Part shown: piece by piece, positions 1 through 5,862 of the stretch
Layout of the letters: each line of letters opens with the position of its first letter
Numbering within the stretch: the first letter of the stretch is position 1
Assembly: GCA_900552015.1 (NCBI GenBank)
Contig: URXY01000058.1
Coordinates: 1-10,811, forward strand
Source: an uncultured Eubacteriales bacterium
GTDB lineage: Bacteria > Bacillota > Clostridia > Oscillospirales > Oscillospiraceae
DNA: 10,811 nucleotides
Direction: 5' to 3'
Position numbers and translations under genes: made by a program
The notes under the pieces: generated by a model
Database searches by the model: none
The model's input: only the letters and a program-made list of their open reading frames with translations
What the model was told of the DNA's origin: nothing

Positions 1-16
1 TTGGGAGGGAAAACGC

Positions 17-910
17 ATGGACAAAGCAGAGAAAAACGAGACCATCCGCGCCGCGGCTGCGAGCATGGCGGCGAATTATAAAAATTCGGATATCCCCCTT
101 TACGGCGACGCGCAGCGTATGCCCTCGCGCGATGCCGTCATCGAGATCATCCGCGACTGTCAAAAGCTTCTCTTCCCGGTCTATTACGGCAACCGTGACC
201 TGTTGAAGCTGCCGCCTGAGCAGTACAGTGCGCTTTTGATGGAGCACATCCACGAGAAGCTGACGACGCAGATCGCGCTGACGATGATCGAGTGCGATGA
301 AAACTACGAGTGCGCCTACGATATCAGCAGCGGCTTTGTCGGCCGTCTGCCCGCCATTCAGGAGCTGCTGATGAAGGACCTTGCCGCAAACTTCGACGGT
401 GACCCCGCGGCCTACAGCATGGAGGAGGTCCTGCTCTCTTATCCCGGCATGTTCGCCATCTTCATCTACCGCATCGCGCATGAGCTCTATACGCGCAGGG
501 TCGCGATGATCCCGCGCATGATGTCGGAATATGCTCATTCGCAGACCGGTATCGACATCAACCCCGGCGCGACCATCGGCGAATACTTCTTCATCGACCA
601 CGGCACAGGCGTTGTTGTCGGCGAGACGACCATCATCGGCGACAATGTCAAGCTCTATCAGGGTGCGACGCTCGGTGCGCTCTCGCCTGCGGGCATGGCG
701 ACGAATCCCAAGGTCCGCCGCCACCCGAAGGTCGGCAACAATGTCGTTATCTATGCAAATTCCACGCTGCTCGGCGGCGCGACGGAGATCGGCGACAATG
801 TCATCGTCGGCGGTAACGCATTTTTGACCTCCTCGGTCGAACCCGATACGGTCGTCAGCGTGAAGAATCCTGAGATGACCTTCCGCGGCAAGCGGCATAA
901 GGAAGAATGA
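17..910 (+). CDS. epsC: Serine O-acetyltransferase, EpsC/CysE type
   Basis: Predicted to make O-acetyl-L-serine from L-serine and acetyl-CoA in the cytoplasm, the first committed step of cysteine synthesis. The 297-residue protein is the long form of the family: an alpha-helical N-terminal region (about 1-165) followed by a left-handed beta-helix of hexapeptide repeats (about 178-285). Seen directly: GIDINPGATIG (178-188), the FIDHGTG active-site segment (192-198) followed by VVVGET, then GDNVKLYQGATLG and a second run of hexapeptides, GNNVVIYANSTLLGG. By analogy with E. coli CysE, Asp194-His195 match the catalytic Asp-His pair and Asp180 the substrate-contacting Asp. The start is fixed by GGGAGGG at 3-9, seven bases before ATG. 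The next gene overlaps by 4 nt (ATGA). The family call is firm; the symbol could equally be cysE. Confidence 0.93.
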   Translation: MDKAEKNETIRAAAASMAANYKNSDIPLYGDAQRMPSRDAVIEIIRDCQKLLFPVYYGNRDLLKLPPEQYSALLMEHIHEKLTTQIALTMIECDENYECAYDISSGFVGRLPAIQELLMKDLAANFDGDPAAYSMEEVLLSYPGMFAIFIYRIAHELYTRRVAMIPRMMSEYAHSQTGIDINPGATIGEYFFIDHGTGVVVGETTIIGDNVKLYQGATLGALSPAGMATNPKVRRHPKVGNNVVIYANSTLLGGATEIGDNVIVGGNAFLTSSVEPDTVVSVKNPEMTFRGKRHKEE

Positions 911-1374
911 TCCTGACGGAAAACGCGCGTCTCCGCCTGCGGACGATGCGCCGCGACGATCTGGACGAATTATATGCCATGCTTTCGGATGCTGAGGTGA
1001 TGCGCTGGCTGGAGGCGCCCTTTACGCGCGAGCAGACCGAACGCTTTTTGGAGCAGGCGGGTTTTTCTGAGCCGCCGCTCATTTACGCTGCGGAGAACGC
1101 GGCGGGGGAGTTCCTCGGCTATGCCATCTATCACGACTATGACGAACGCAGCCGGGAGCTTGGCTGGGTGCTCAAGCGGTCCGCGTGGCACAAGGGCTAT
1201 GCAGGCGAAATGACGGACCTTTTGACCGCGCTTGCGCAACGGGAGGGGAAGGACGCCGTGATCGAATGCGTCTCCGAACAGACCGTGAGCGCGCACATCG
1301 CGCGCAGGTATGGCTTTTCCTATGAGGGCAGTGCAAACGGTCTTGACATTTACCGCCGACACGCTACAGAATAA
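907..1374 (+). CDS. GNAT-family N-acetyltransferase (RimJ/RimL-like)
   Basis: A 155-residue single-domain GNAT acetyltransferase that should transfer acetyl from acetyl-CoA to an amine. The substrate cannot be read from sequence. It begins with the typical Acetyltransf_3 opening (MILTENARLRLRTMRRDDLD), has a central strand with LGWVLKRSAWHKGYAGE (about 94-110) containing the acetyl-CoA pyrophosphate-binding loop, and ends with the usual HIARRYGFSYEG (about 129-140). The ATG overlaps the TGA of the upstream serine acetyltransferase (ATGA), so translation is probably coupled and it is the last gene of that operon. An intrinsic terminator starts 3 nt after its stop. Whether it has anything to do with cysteine metabolism is unknown; small GNATs are often bystanders. 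Length and motifs look complete. Confidence 0.85.
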   Translation: MILTENARLRLRTMRRDDLDELYAMLSDAEVMRWLEAPFTREQTERFLEQAGFSEPPLIYAAENAAGEFLGYAIYHDYDERSRELGWVLKRSAWHKGYAGEMTDLLTALAQREGKDAVIECVSEQTVSAHIARRYGFSYEGSANGLDIYRRHATE

Positions 1375-1376
1375 GA

Positions 1377-1413
1377 AAGAGAGCGCTTCCCGACATCGGA
1401 AAGCGCTCTTTTC
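1377..1413 (+). terminator. Intrinsic terminator of the serine acetyltransferase-GNAT operon
   Basis: A hairpin lies immediately after the GNAT stop codon. AGAGCGCTT (1380-1388) pairs perfectly with AAGCGCTCT (1401-1409), an inner CCGA/TCGG stem sits above a C-A mismatch, and a TTTT run follows (1409-1412). This is a standard rho-independent terminator on the plus strand. Confidence 0.85.
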
Positions 1414-1586
1414 GCATAACATCCAAATTTCGCGCCCGTAGGCGCAAAATAGGTTTGATTTGTTTTCTGCCGCGACATGTGCGTGGCAGAAAACACTTTG
1501 CGCGGAGTGAGCGTCGAATCGTTCGCTTCAAGCGAACGACCGAGGCGCAGAACGCAGCGAAATTTTCTCAAAAAGAAAGCGCTCTT
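1399..1586. repeat. Hairpin-rich spacer bounded by a 12-bp direct repeat
   Basis: The word GAAAGCGCTCTT occurs at 1399-1410 and again at 1575-1586, each time as part of a terminator hairpin. Between the copies lie three more inverted repeats. The first is GCGCC/GGCGC at 1432-1445, extended by TTT/AAA. The second is TGTTTTCTGCC (1461-1471) with its complement at 1485-1495. The third is TCGTTCGCTT (1519-1528) with AAGCGAACGA (1530-1539), enclosed by TTTGCGC (1497-1503) and GCGCAGA (1545-1551, one G-U pair). Short open frames cross the segment on both strands but have no start signal or recognisable product. It may be a dispersed non-coding repeat or a small non-autonomous element. The direct repeat could also arise simply because two terminators share an AGCGCT core. 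Confidence 0.5.
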
Positions 1587-1610
1587 CCATTGGAAGAGCG
1601 CCTTCTTTTT
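1571..1610. terminator. Bidirectional intrinsic terminator (3' end of asnA)
   Basis: GCGCTCTTCC (1579-1588) pairs perfectly with GGAAGAGCGC (1592-1601) over a 3-nt loop. An A-rich left flank (AAAAGAAA) and a T-rich right flank (CTTCTTTTT) give a T-tract on whichever strand is read. On the minus strand the hairpin begins about 8 nt after the asnA stop, so it should end asnA transcription. On the plus strand it is a second stop for readthrough from the upstream operon. Confidence 0.85.
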
Positions 1611-1617
1611 GAAATGC

Positions 1618-2625
1618 TTATAAAAGCAGTACGCCCGCATCCTCGCACAGCCTGCGGGTATCGGCATCCCACAGGGAAGCCTGGACCTCGCCGATGTGCG
1701 CCGTGCCGATGAGCAGCATGCAAAGTCTGCTCTGGCCGATGCCGCCGCCCATCGTCAGGGGCAGCTCGCCACCCAGCAGCATCTTGTGGAAGGGCAGCTC
1801 GCGGCGGTCGTCGCAGCCGGCGATGGTCAACTGGGTGTCGAGAGACTTGGGGTCGACGCGAATGCCCATCGAGGAGACCTCGAAGGCGTGGCCGAGCACG
1901 TCGTTCCAGTAGAGGATATCGCCGTTGAGCTCCCAGTCGTCGTAGTCGGGAGCGCGGCCGTCGTGCTTGATGCCGGACTTTAAGACCTTACCGATCTGCA
2001 TGACGAAGACGACGCCCTTCTGCTTGCAGATCTCATCCTCACGCTGCTTGGGCGTCAGCTCGGGATACAGGTCCTCGAGCTCCTGCGTGGTGATGAAGAA
2101 CACATCGCGGGCAAGCTTGGTGTGTAGGGAGGGGAAGGCGATGTTCAGCGCGTCGCTCGTCTCGCTGATAGCGCCAACGATATCGCGCACGGTACGCTTG
2201 AGGTATTCCACATTGCGGTCCTCCGCGGAGATGACCTTTTCCCAGTCCCACTGGTCAACGTAGATGGAGTGGAGGTTGTCGACCTCTTCATCGCGGCGGA
2301 TGGCATTCATATCGGTGAACAGGCCCTTGCCGACGTTGAATTCGTAACGCTTGAGGGCAAGACGCTTCCACTTGGCCAGCGACTGCACGACCTGCGCATT
2401 GGTGCCGATATCGGGGATATCGAAGGAAACAGGACGCTCGACGCCGTTTAAATTATCGTTCAGACCGGAATTTTCATCCACGAACAGCGGAGCGGAGACG
2501 CGACGCAGATTGAGCGCATTGCTCAGATTCACCTGGAAATTACTCTTGATGAATTCAATGGCGCGCTGCATTTCGTATACAGACAGAGGGGTGTGGTAGT
2601 TCTGAGGGATATAGGACTTACTCAT
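1618..2625 (-). CDS. asnA: Aspartate--ammonia ligase (asparagine synthetase A)
   Basis: Makes L-asparagine from aspartate, ammonia and ATP (AMP-forming) in the cytoplasm, using a fold related to class II aminoacyl-tRNA synthetases, especially AspRS. The 335-residue length is normal for AsnA (E. coli about 330). Family segments seen in order: YIPQNYHTPLSVYEMQ near the N-terminus, APLFVDENSGLNDNLNG (45-61), LALKRYEF (89-96), LFTDMNAIRRDE (102-113), HSIYVDQWDWEKVI (119-132), and the motif-3-like GGGIGQSRL (293-301) with Arg300 placed to contact ATP. The start is supported by AAGGAG nine bases upstream of ATG. It is transcribed alone: a strong promoter lies about 35 bases upstream and a terminator follows directly. 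The short leader leaves no room for a T-box. I see no damage or missing residues. Confidence 0.97.
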   Translation of the reverse strand: MSKSYIPQNYHTPLSVYEMQRAIEFIKSNFQVNLSNALNLRRVSAPLFVDENSGLNDNLNGVERPVSFDIPDIGTNAQVVQSLAKWKRLALKRYEFNVGKGLFTDMNAIRRDEEVDNLHSIYVDQWDWEKVISAEDRNVEYLKRTVRDIVGAISETSDALNIAFPSLHTKLARDVFFITTQELEDLYPELTPKQREDEICKQKGVVFVMQIGKVLKSGIKHDGRAPDYDDWELNGDILYWNDVLGHAFEVSSMGIRVDPKSLDTQLTIAGCDDRRELPFHKMLLGGELPLTMGGGIGQSRLCMLLIGTAHIGEVQASLWDADTRRLCEDAGVLLL

Positions 2626-2657
2626 CGGGTCTCACTCCTTATTAAAAATATGCATTT

Positions 2658-2686
2658 ATTATAACCACGCCTATTAGCATTGACAA
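2658..2686 (-). promoter_or_regulatory. asnA promoter (sigma-A type)
   Basis: On the minus strand TTGTCA (2686-2681) and TATAAT (2663-2658) are separated by exactly 17 bases, a near-consensus housekeeping promoter. Transcription should begin near 2651, giving a leader of about 25 nt that contains the AAGGAG site. A/T-rich sequence upstream (2690-2760) could act as an UP element. Confidence 0.8.
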
Positions 2687-2727
2687 TAGTGAAATTTGAA
2701 AGAATTCCCATTGCAAAATGAAAAAAA

Positions 2728-2741
2728 TTTGTCGACACAAA
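2728..2741. promoter_or_regulatory. Possible operator palindrome between divergent promoters
   Basis: TTTGT and ACAAA flank a CGAC centre (2728-2741), forming a small dyad between the asnA promoter and the deaminase promoter. A 10-bp direct repeat TGCAAAATGA also occurs at 2712-2721 and 2803-2812. Either could be a regulator site, but both are short enough to be chance in an A/T-rich spacer. Confidence 0.2.
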
Positions 2742-2774
2742 CAGCATTGCGAAAAAACTTAATTCTTTTGCCCG

Positions 2775-2803
2775 TTGCAATCCGGAGACGTGCGTGGTAG
2801 ACT
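2775..2803 (+). promoter_or_regulatory. Promoter of the deaminase-isomerase-aldolase operon
   Basis: TTGCAA (2775-2780) and TAGACT (2798-2803) are separated by 17 bases, with a TGG extended -10 element directly before the second box. Transcription should start near 2810, about 30 nt before the GTG start of the deaminase. No other promoter of this quality was noticed downstream until 10693, so it may drive the whole run of genes. Confidence 0.6.
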
Positions 2804-2839
2804 GCAAAATGAGATAAAATGGAGATAGGAGGCCCTTTC

Positions 2840-4144
2840 GTGAAAACACTGCTGACCAATGCGGATATCCTGCTGCGCAAGGAAGACGGCGGCTATGAAA
2901 CGCTGCGCGGCGCTTATCTCGGCATCGACGAAAATAAGATCGACTATATCGGCACGCTGCGCCCCGCAGACAGCTACGACTGCGAAAAAAATATGACCGG
3001 CAAGCTCCTTGCCCCGGGACTCATCAACTGCCACAGCCACATCGCCATGACGCTGATGCGCGGCATCGGCAGCGGGCTGCCCTTGCAGAACTGGCTCTTC
3101 AAAGCCATTTTCCCCATCGAGGATCGCCTCGTGCGCGAGGACGTCGCCGCGGCGAGCCGCTTTGCGCTCCTCGAGATGATCGCGGGCGGCACGACGAGCT
3201 TTTCCGATATGTACTTTTTCCCCGAGGAGACCGTATGGGCGGTCGAAGAGGCGGGCATCAAGGCAAACCTGAACCGCTGCGTGCAGTGCTTTGACGAAAG
3301 CCAGACCGTGGAGCAGAACACGCAGATCCCCGAGTCGCTCGTGCTTTTTGAAAAGTACCATGGCGCGGCGGATGGGCGCATCCGCATCGACTTTTCCATC
3401 CACGCGGAGTATACCTGCAAGAGCCATATCGTCAAGGCGTACAGCGACCTCTGCCGCGAAAAGGGCGGACGTATGCACATCCATCTTGCCGAGACCGCGC
3501 GCGAGCAGCGCGAGTGCATCGAGCGCTACGGCAAAACGCCGACGGAGTGGTTTGAATCGCTCGGCACGTTCGATTCGCCCACGGCGGCGGCGCACTGTGT
3601 CGCCGTGACGGAGCGCGACATGGACATTCTGAAGGCGTACGGCGTCAGCGTCATCCACGATCCAACGTCGAACTTGAAGCTCGGCAGTGGCTTTGCTCCC
3701 ATCCGTCAGATGATGGACAAGGGCATCAACGTGACGCTCGGCACCGATGGCACGGCCAGCAACAATAATTTGAATATGTTCGAGGAGATGCACCTTGCCG
3801 AGATCATGCACGACGGCTACCACAACGACCCGACGCTCATCTCCACGCAGGAGGTGCTCGACATGGCGACGGTCAACGGCGCGAAGCTCCAGGGGCGCGA
3901 CGACACCGGCGTGCTGGCGGTCGGCAAGAAGGCCGATATCATCGCGATCGATCTGAGCAAGCCCCACCTTTACCCCAACTTCGACACGCCCGCGCTTCTG
4001 ACCTGTTCGGCGCAGGCGGGCGACGTGTGCATGACGATGGTGGACGGCAATATTTTGTATGAAAACGGCGAATTCAAGACGCTCGACGAGGGCAAAGTGC
4101 GCGCCGATATGGAGCGCGCCGTGGAGCGCCTTTATAGAAAGTGA
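2840..4144 (+). CDS. mtaD: MtaD/SsnA-like amidohydrolase (predicted 5'-methylthioadenosine / S-adenosylhomocysteine / 5'-deoxyadenosine deaminase)
   Basis: A zinc-dependent amidohydrolase-superfamily deaminase predicted to turn 5'-substituted adenosines into the inosine analogues plus ammonia. Counting from GTG, the metal site is visible: H65-S-H67 in LINCHSHIAMTLMRG, His215 in MHIHLAE with Glu218, and Asp303 in LGTDGTASNN. His252 in AAHCVAVTERD and His273 in VIHDPTSNLKLGSG also fit MtaD-type enzymes such as T. maritima TM0936. An N-terminal beta cap (1-60) and C-terminal strand segment (KKADIIAIDLSKPHLYPN) complete the fold. Length is 434 aa, usual for the family. The start is the GTG at 2840 because AGGAGG (2827-2832) lies 7 nt before it; the in-frame ATG at 2819 lies upstream of that site. 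The last bases overlap a possible GTG start of the isomerase gene. The neighbours favour MTA or 5'-deoxyadenosine as substrate over guanine or other purines, by inference. Confidence 0.85.
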   Translation: MKTLLTNADILLRKEDGGYETLRGAYLGIDENKIDYIGTLRPADSYDCEKNMTGKLLAPGLINCHSHIAMTLMRGIGSGLPLQNWLFKAIFPIEDRLVREDVAAASRFALLEMIAGGTTSFSDMYFFPEETVWAVEEAGIKANLNRCVQCFDESQTVEQNTQIPESLVLFEKYHGAADGRIRIDFSIHAEYTCKSHIVKAYSDLCREKGGRMHIHLAETAREQRECIERYGKTPTEWFESLGTFDSPTAAAHCVAVTERDMDILKAYGVSVIHDPTSNLKLGSGFAPIRQMMDKGINVTLGTDGTASNNNLNMFEEMHLAEIMHDGYHNDPTLISTQEVLDMATVNGAKLQGRDDTGVLAVGKKADIIAIDLSKPHLYPNFDTPALLTCSAQAGDVCMTMVDGNILYENGEFKTLDEGKVRADMERAVERLYRK

Positions 4145-4155
4145 GAGAAACGAAC

Positions 4156-5220
4156 ATGGAAAGAGCCGATAAAGACCTTGCTTTTCTGCTGCGCTACGAA
4201 AATGTCGCGTGGTTTGAAAACGGCGAGGTGCGCATCTTAGACCGGCGCGTCTATCCTGCAAAGGTCGAATTTGTCACCTGCCGCACGCACGGCGAGGTCG
4301 CGCAGGCCATCACTGACATGGTGACGCAGAGCGCGGGCCCCTACACCGCCGTGCCGATGGGCATGGCGCTCGCGGCATGGGAATGCCGCGATAGAACGGC
4401 AAGTGAGCAGATGGAGTATCTCAGAAAGGCGGCGTATACCATTTCGCACGCCCGCCCCACGACGCAAAAGCGCATGGGACTTCTCTGCGATATCTGCCTG
4501 AAAGAGGCCGAGCGCGCACTTTCGGCGGGCGAAAATGTGGCCGAGGCCATCAAGAATAAGACCATCGAGCTCAACAACGTGCGTTATAACAGAATGGCAA
4601 AGATCGGCTCATACTTAGTCGATATGTTCCCCGACAACGGCGCGGTGATGACGCACTGCTTTGCCGAAACGATCGTCGGCACGATGCTGCGCGAGTGCAG
4701 AAACCGCGGCAAGAACATCCGCCTTTTCTGCCCTGAAACGCGCCCGTATTTTCAGGGCGCGCGCCTCACGGCATCTGTCTGTCACGACATGGGCTTTGAC
4801 GTGACGGTCATCTCCGACAATATGCCGGCTTTCGTCATGCAGAACGAAAAGGTCGACGTTTTCACCACGGCGGCGGACGCCATCTGCTGCGACGGCCATG
4901 TGGTCAACAAGGTCGGCACCTTCCAGAATGCCATCGTCGCCAAGTACATGGGTATTCCGTACTTCGTCACCGGCGCGCCCGATCAGGGACATGAGACGGT
5001 GGACAGCGTCCACATCGAGATGCGCGACCCGAACTTTACGCTCCAGGTCATGGGCGTGCGCACGGCGATGGAGGGCGTGAAAGGCTATTATCCCGCCTTC
5101 GACATTACACCGCCGCACCTCGTCTCGGGCGTCGTGACCGACCTTGGTATCTACTCTCCCTACGATCTGCACCGCTATTTTGCGGACGGCAGCATCGGCA
5201 AGGACAATCTGGTGATTTAA
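4156..5220 (+). CDS. mtnA: MtnA-like S-methyl-5-thioribose-1-phosphate / 5-deoxyribose-1-phosphate isomerase
   Basis: A member of the MtnA/eIF2B-alpha family that should convert a 5-modified ribose 1-phosphate to the matching ribulose 1-phosphate. Visible family segments, numbered from ATG 4156 (354 aa): HARPTTQKRM (98-107), VMTHCFAET with the presumed catalytic Cys168 (164-172), ETRPYFQGARLTA (194-206), ADAICCDGHVVNKVGT with the presumed catalytic Asp241 (240-255), and PAFDITPPHLVSGVVTDLG near the C-terminus. The usual N-terminal RGAPAIG-type motif is replaced by GPYTAVPMG (61-69), so substrate choice may differ from classic MtnA; DrdI-like 5-deoxyribose-1-phosphate isomerase is an alternative. 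The start is uncertain: a GTG at 4141 overlaps the upstream TGA (GTGA) but has no well-spaced ribosome site, while ATG 4156 has a modest GAGAGA seven bases upstream. The aldolase starts one base after its stop. Confidence 0.85.
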   Translation: MERADKDLAFLLRYENVAWFENGEVRILDRRVYPAKVEFVTCRTHGEVAQAITDMVTQSAGPYTAVPMGMALAAWECRDRTASEQMEYLRKAAYTISHARPTTQKRMGLLCDICLKEAERALSAGENVAEAIKNKTIELNNVRYNRMAKIGSYLVDMFPDNGAVMTHCFAETIVGTMLRECRNRGKNIRLFCPETRPYFQGARLTASVCHDMGFDVTVISDNMPAFVMQNEKVDVFTTAADAICCDGHVVNKVGTFQNAIVAKYMGIPYFVTGAPDQGHETVDSVHIEMRDPNFTLQVMGVRTAMEGVKGYYPAFDITPPHLVSGVVTDLGIYSPYDLHRYFADGSIGKDNLVI

Positions 5221-5221
5221 A

Positions 5222-5824
5222 ATGGAACAAAATCTGGATATTCTTCGTCAGGAGATCGTGGGTAGATCGCTTGAGGCGTTTCGCGAGGGCCTGTTTTCCG
5301 GCACGAGCGGCAACATGAGCTGCCGCATTGCGCCCGACGAAATGCTCATCACGCCGACGTCCGTGCGCTACGATGTGCTGCGCGCGCAGGACATCGTGCG
5401 CATGAAGTTTGACGGCACGGTGCTCGAGGGGGCCTTGCAGCCATCGAGCGAATGGCGGATGCACACGGCGGTGTATGAGGCATACGGCGAGACGAACGCC
5501 GTCTTTCACACGCATTCGCCCTATGCGACGGCGTTCGCCGTCGTGCGCCAGAGCATCCCCGCTGTTTTGATCGAATCCTGCGTCTTTCTGGGCGGAGACG
5601 TCCGCTGCGCGGACTATGCCGCGCCGGGGACGAAGGCGGTCGGCCTGAATGCCGTTCCGGCGCTCAAAGACCGCGGCGGCTGCACGCTCGCCAATCACGG
5701 TGTCCTCGCCGTGGGCAAGGACCTTGCGCAGGCGTACCTGCGCGCGGAATACATCGAGGACGTCGCCAGAATTTACACGTATGCCAAGTCCATCGGCACG
5801 CCGGTGACACTCGATACACTCTAA
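5222..5824 (+). CDS. Class II aldolase, FucA/AraD-adducin family (predicted 5-modified ribulose-1-phosphate aldolase)
   Basis: A zinc aldolase of 200 residues that should split a ketose 1-phosphate into dihydroxyacetone phosphate and an aldehyde. In order: SGTSGNMS (26-33), TPTSVRYD (44-51), PSSEWRMH (74-81) with the presumed catalytic Glu77, HTHSPYA (96-102) and LANHGVLAVG (157-166). The three zinc histidines H96, H98 and H159 and Glu77 align with E. coli FucA H92, H94, H155 and E73 at a constant offset of 4. Glu in PSSE ahead of the HTH motif is the aldolase pattern; the MtnB dehydratase keeps its catalytic Glu after HTH, so MtnB is less likely. FucA's Tyr113 position appears not to be Tyr here. 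Directly after the isomerase, the likely substrates are 5-methylthioribulose-1-P (giving methylthioacetaldehyde) or 5-deoxyribulose-1-P (giving acetaldehyde). Fuculose-1-P or ribulose-1-P cannot be excluded. Confidence 0.85.
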   Translation: MEQNLDILRQEIVGRSLEAFREGLFSGTSGNMSCRIAPDEMLITPTSVRYDVLRAQDIVRMKFDGTVLEGALQPSSEWRMHTAVYEAYGETNAVFHTHSPYATAFAVVRQSIPAVLIESCVFLGGDVRCADYAAPGTKAVGLNAVPALKDRGGCTLANHGVLAVGKDLAQAYLRAEYIEDVARIYTYAKSIGTPVTLDTL

Positions 5825-5832
5825 AAAACACC

Positions 5833-5848
5833 CTGCGCATGGGCGCAG
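5833..5848 (+). other. Small hairpin next to the DUF5693 ribosome binding site
   Basis: CTGCGC (5833-5838) and GCGCAG (5843-5848) form a perfect 6-bp stem with an ATGG loop. It ends exactly where the AAGGAG ribosome binding site begins (5849-5854). No T-run follows, so it is not an intrinsic terminator. It may set apart translation of the envelope gene from the aldolase, or be incidental. Confidence 0.4.
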
Positions 5849-5862
5849 AAGGAGAACTGCCA

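Noticed and set aside
1519..1560. Faint resemblance of the minus strand to the pBR322 origin-side sequence (TCGCTGCG...GGTCGTTCG)
   Set aside because: Only short words match and their spacing differs. With no other vector sequence in the window, I treat it as chance.
1350..1667. Possible small genes in the spacer, on the minus strand here and on the plus strand at 1455-1712
   Set aside because: They run through terminators and hairpins, lack ribosome binding sites and overlap the ends of real genes. The DNA is better explained as structured non-coding sequence.
2626..2657. T-box or other riboswitch in front of asnA
   Set aside because: The promoter at 2658-2686 leaves a leader of only about 25 nt, too short for a T-box.
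2819..2839. ATG 2819 as the deaminase start
   Set aside because: The AGGAGG site lies downstream of it at 2827-2832 and points to GTG 2840. The extra seven residues fall outside the family fold.
2759..4261. Long open frame of about 500 codons on the minus strand, opposite the deaminase gene
   Set aside because: It is rich in Arg, Ala, His and Val with no family motifs, and lies opposite a gene with full catalytic motifs. It results from GC-rich third positions.
5222..5824. MtnB (methylthioribulose-1-phosphate dehydratase) identity for the class II aldolase-family gene
   Set aside because: The PSSE motif puts a catalytic Glu before the HTH zinc pair, as in FucA-type aldolases, and none of the later methionine-salvage genes is nearby.
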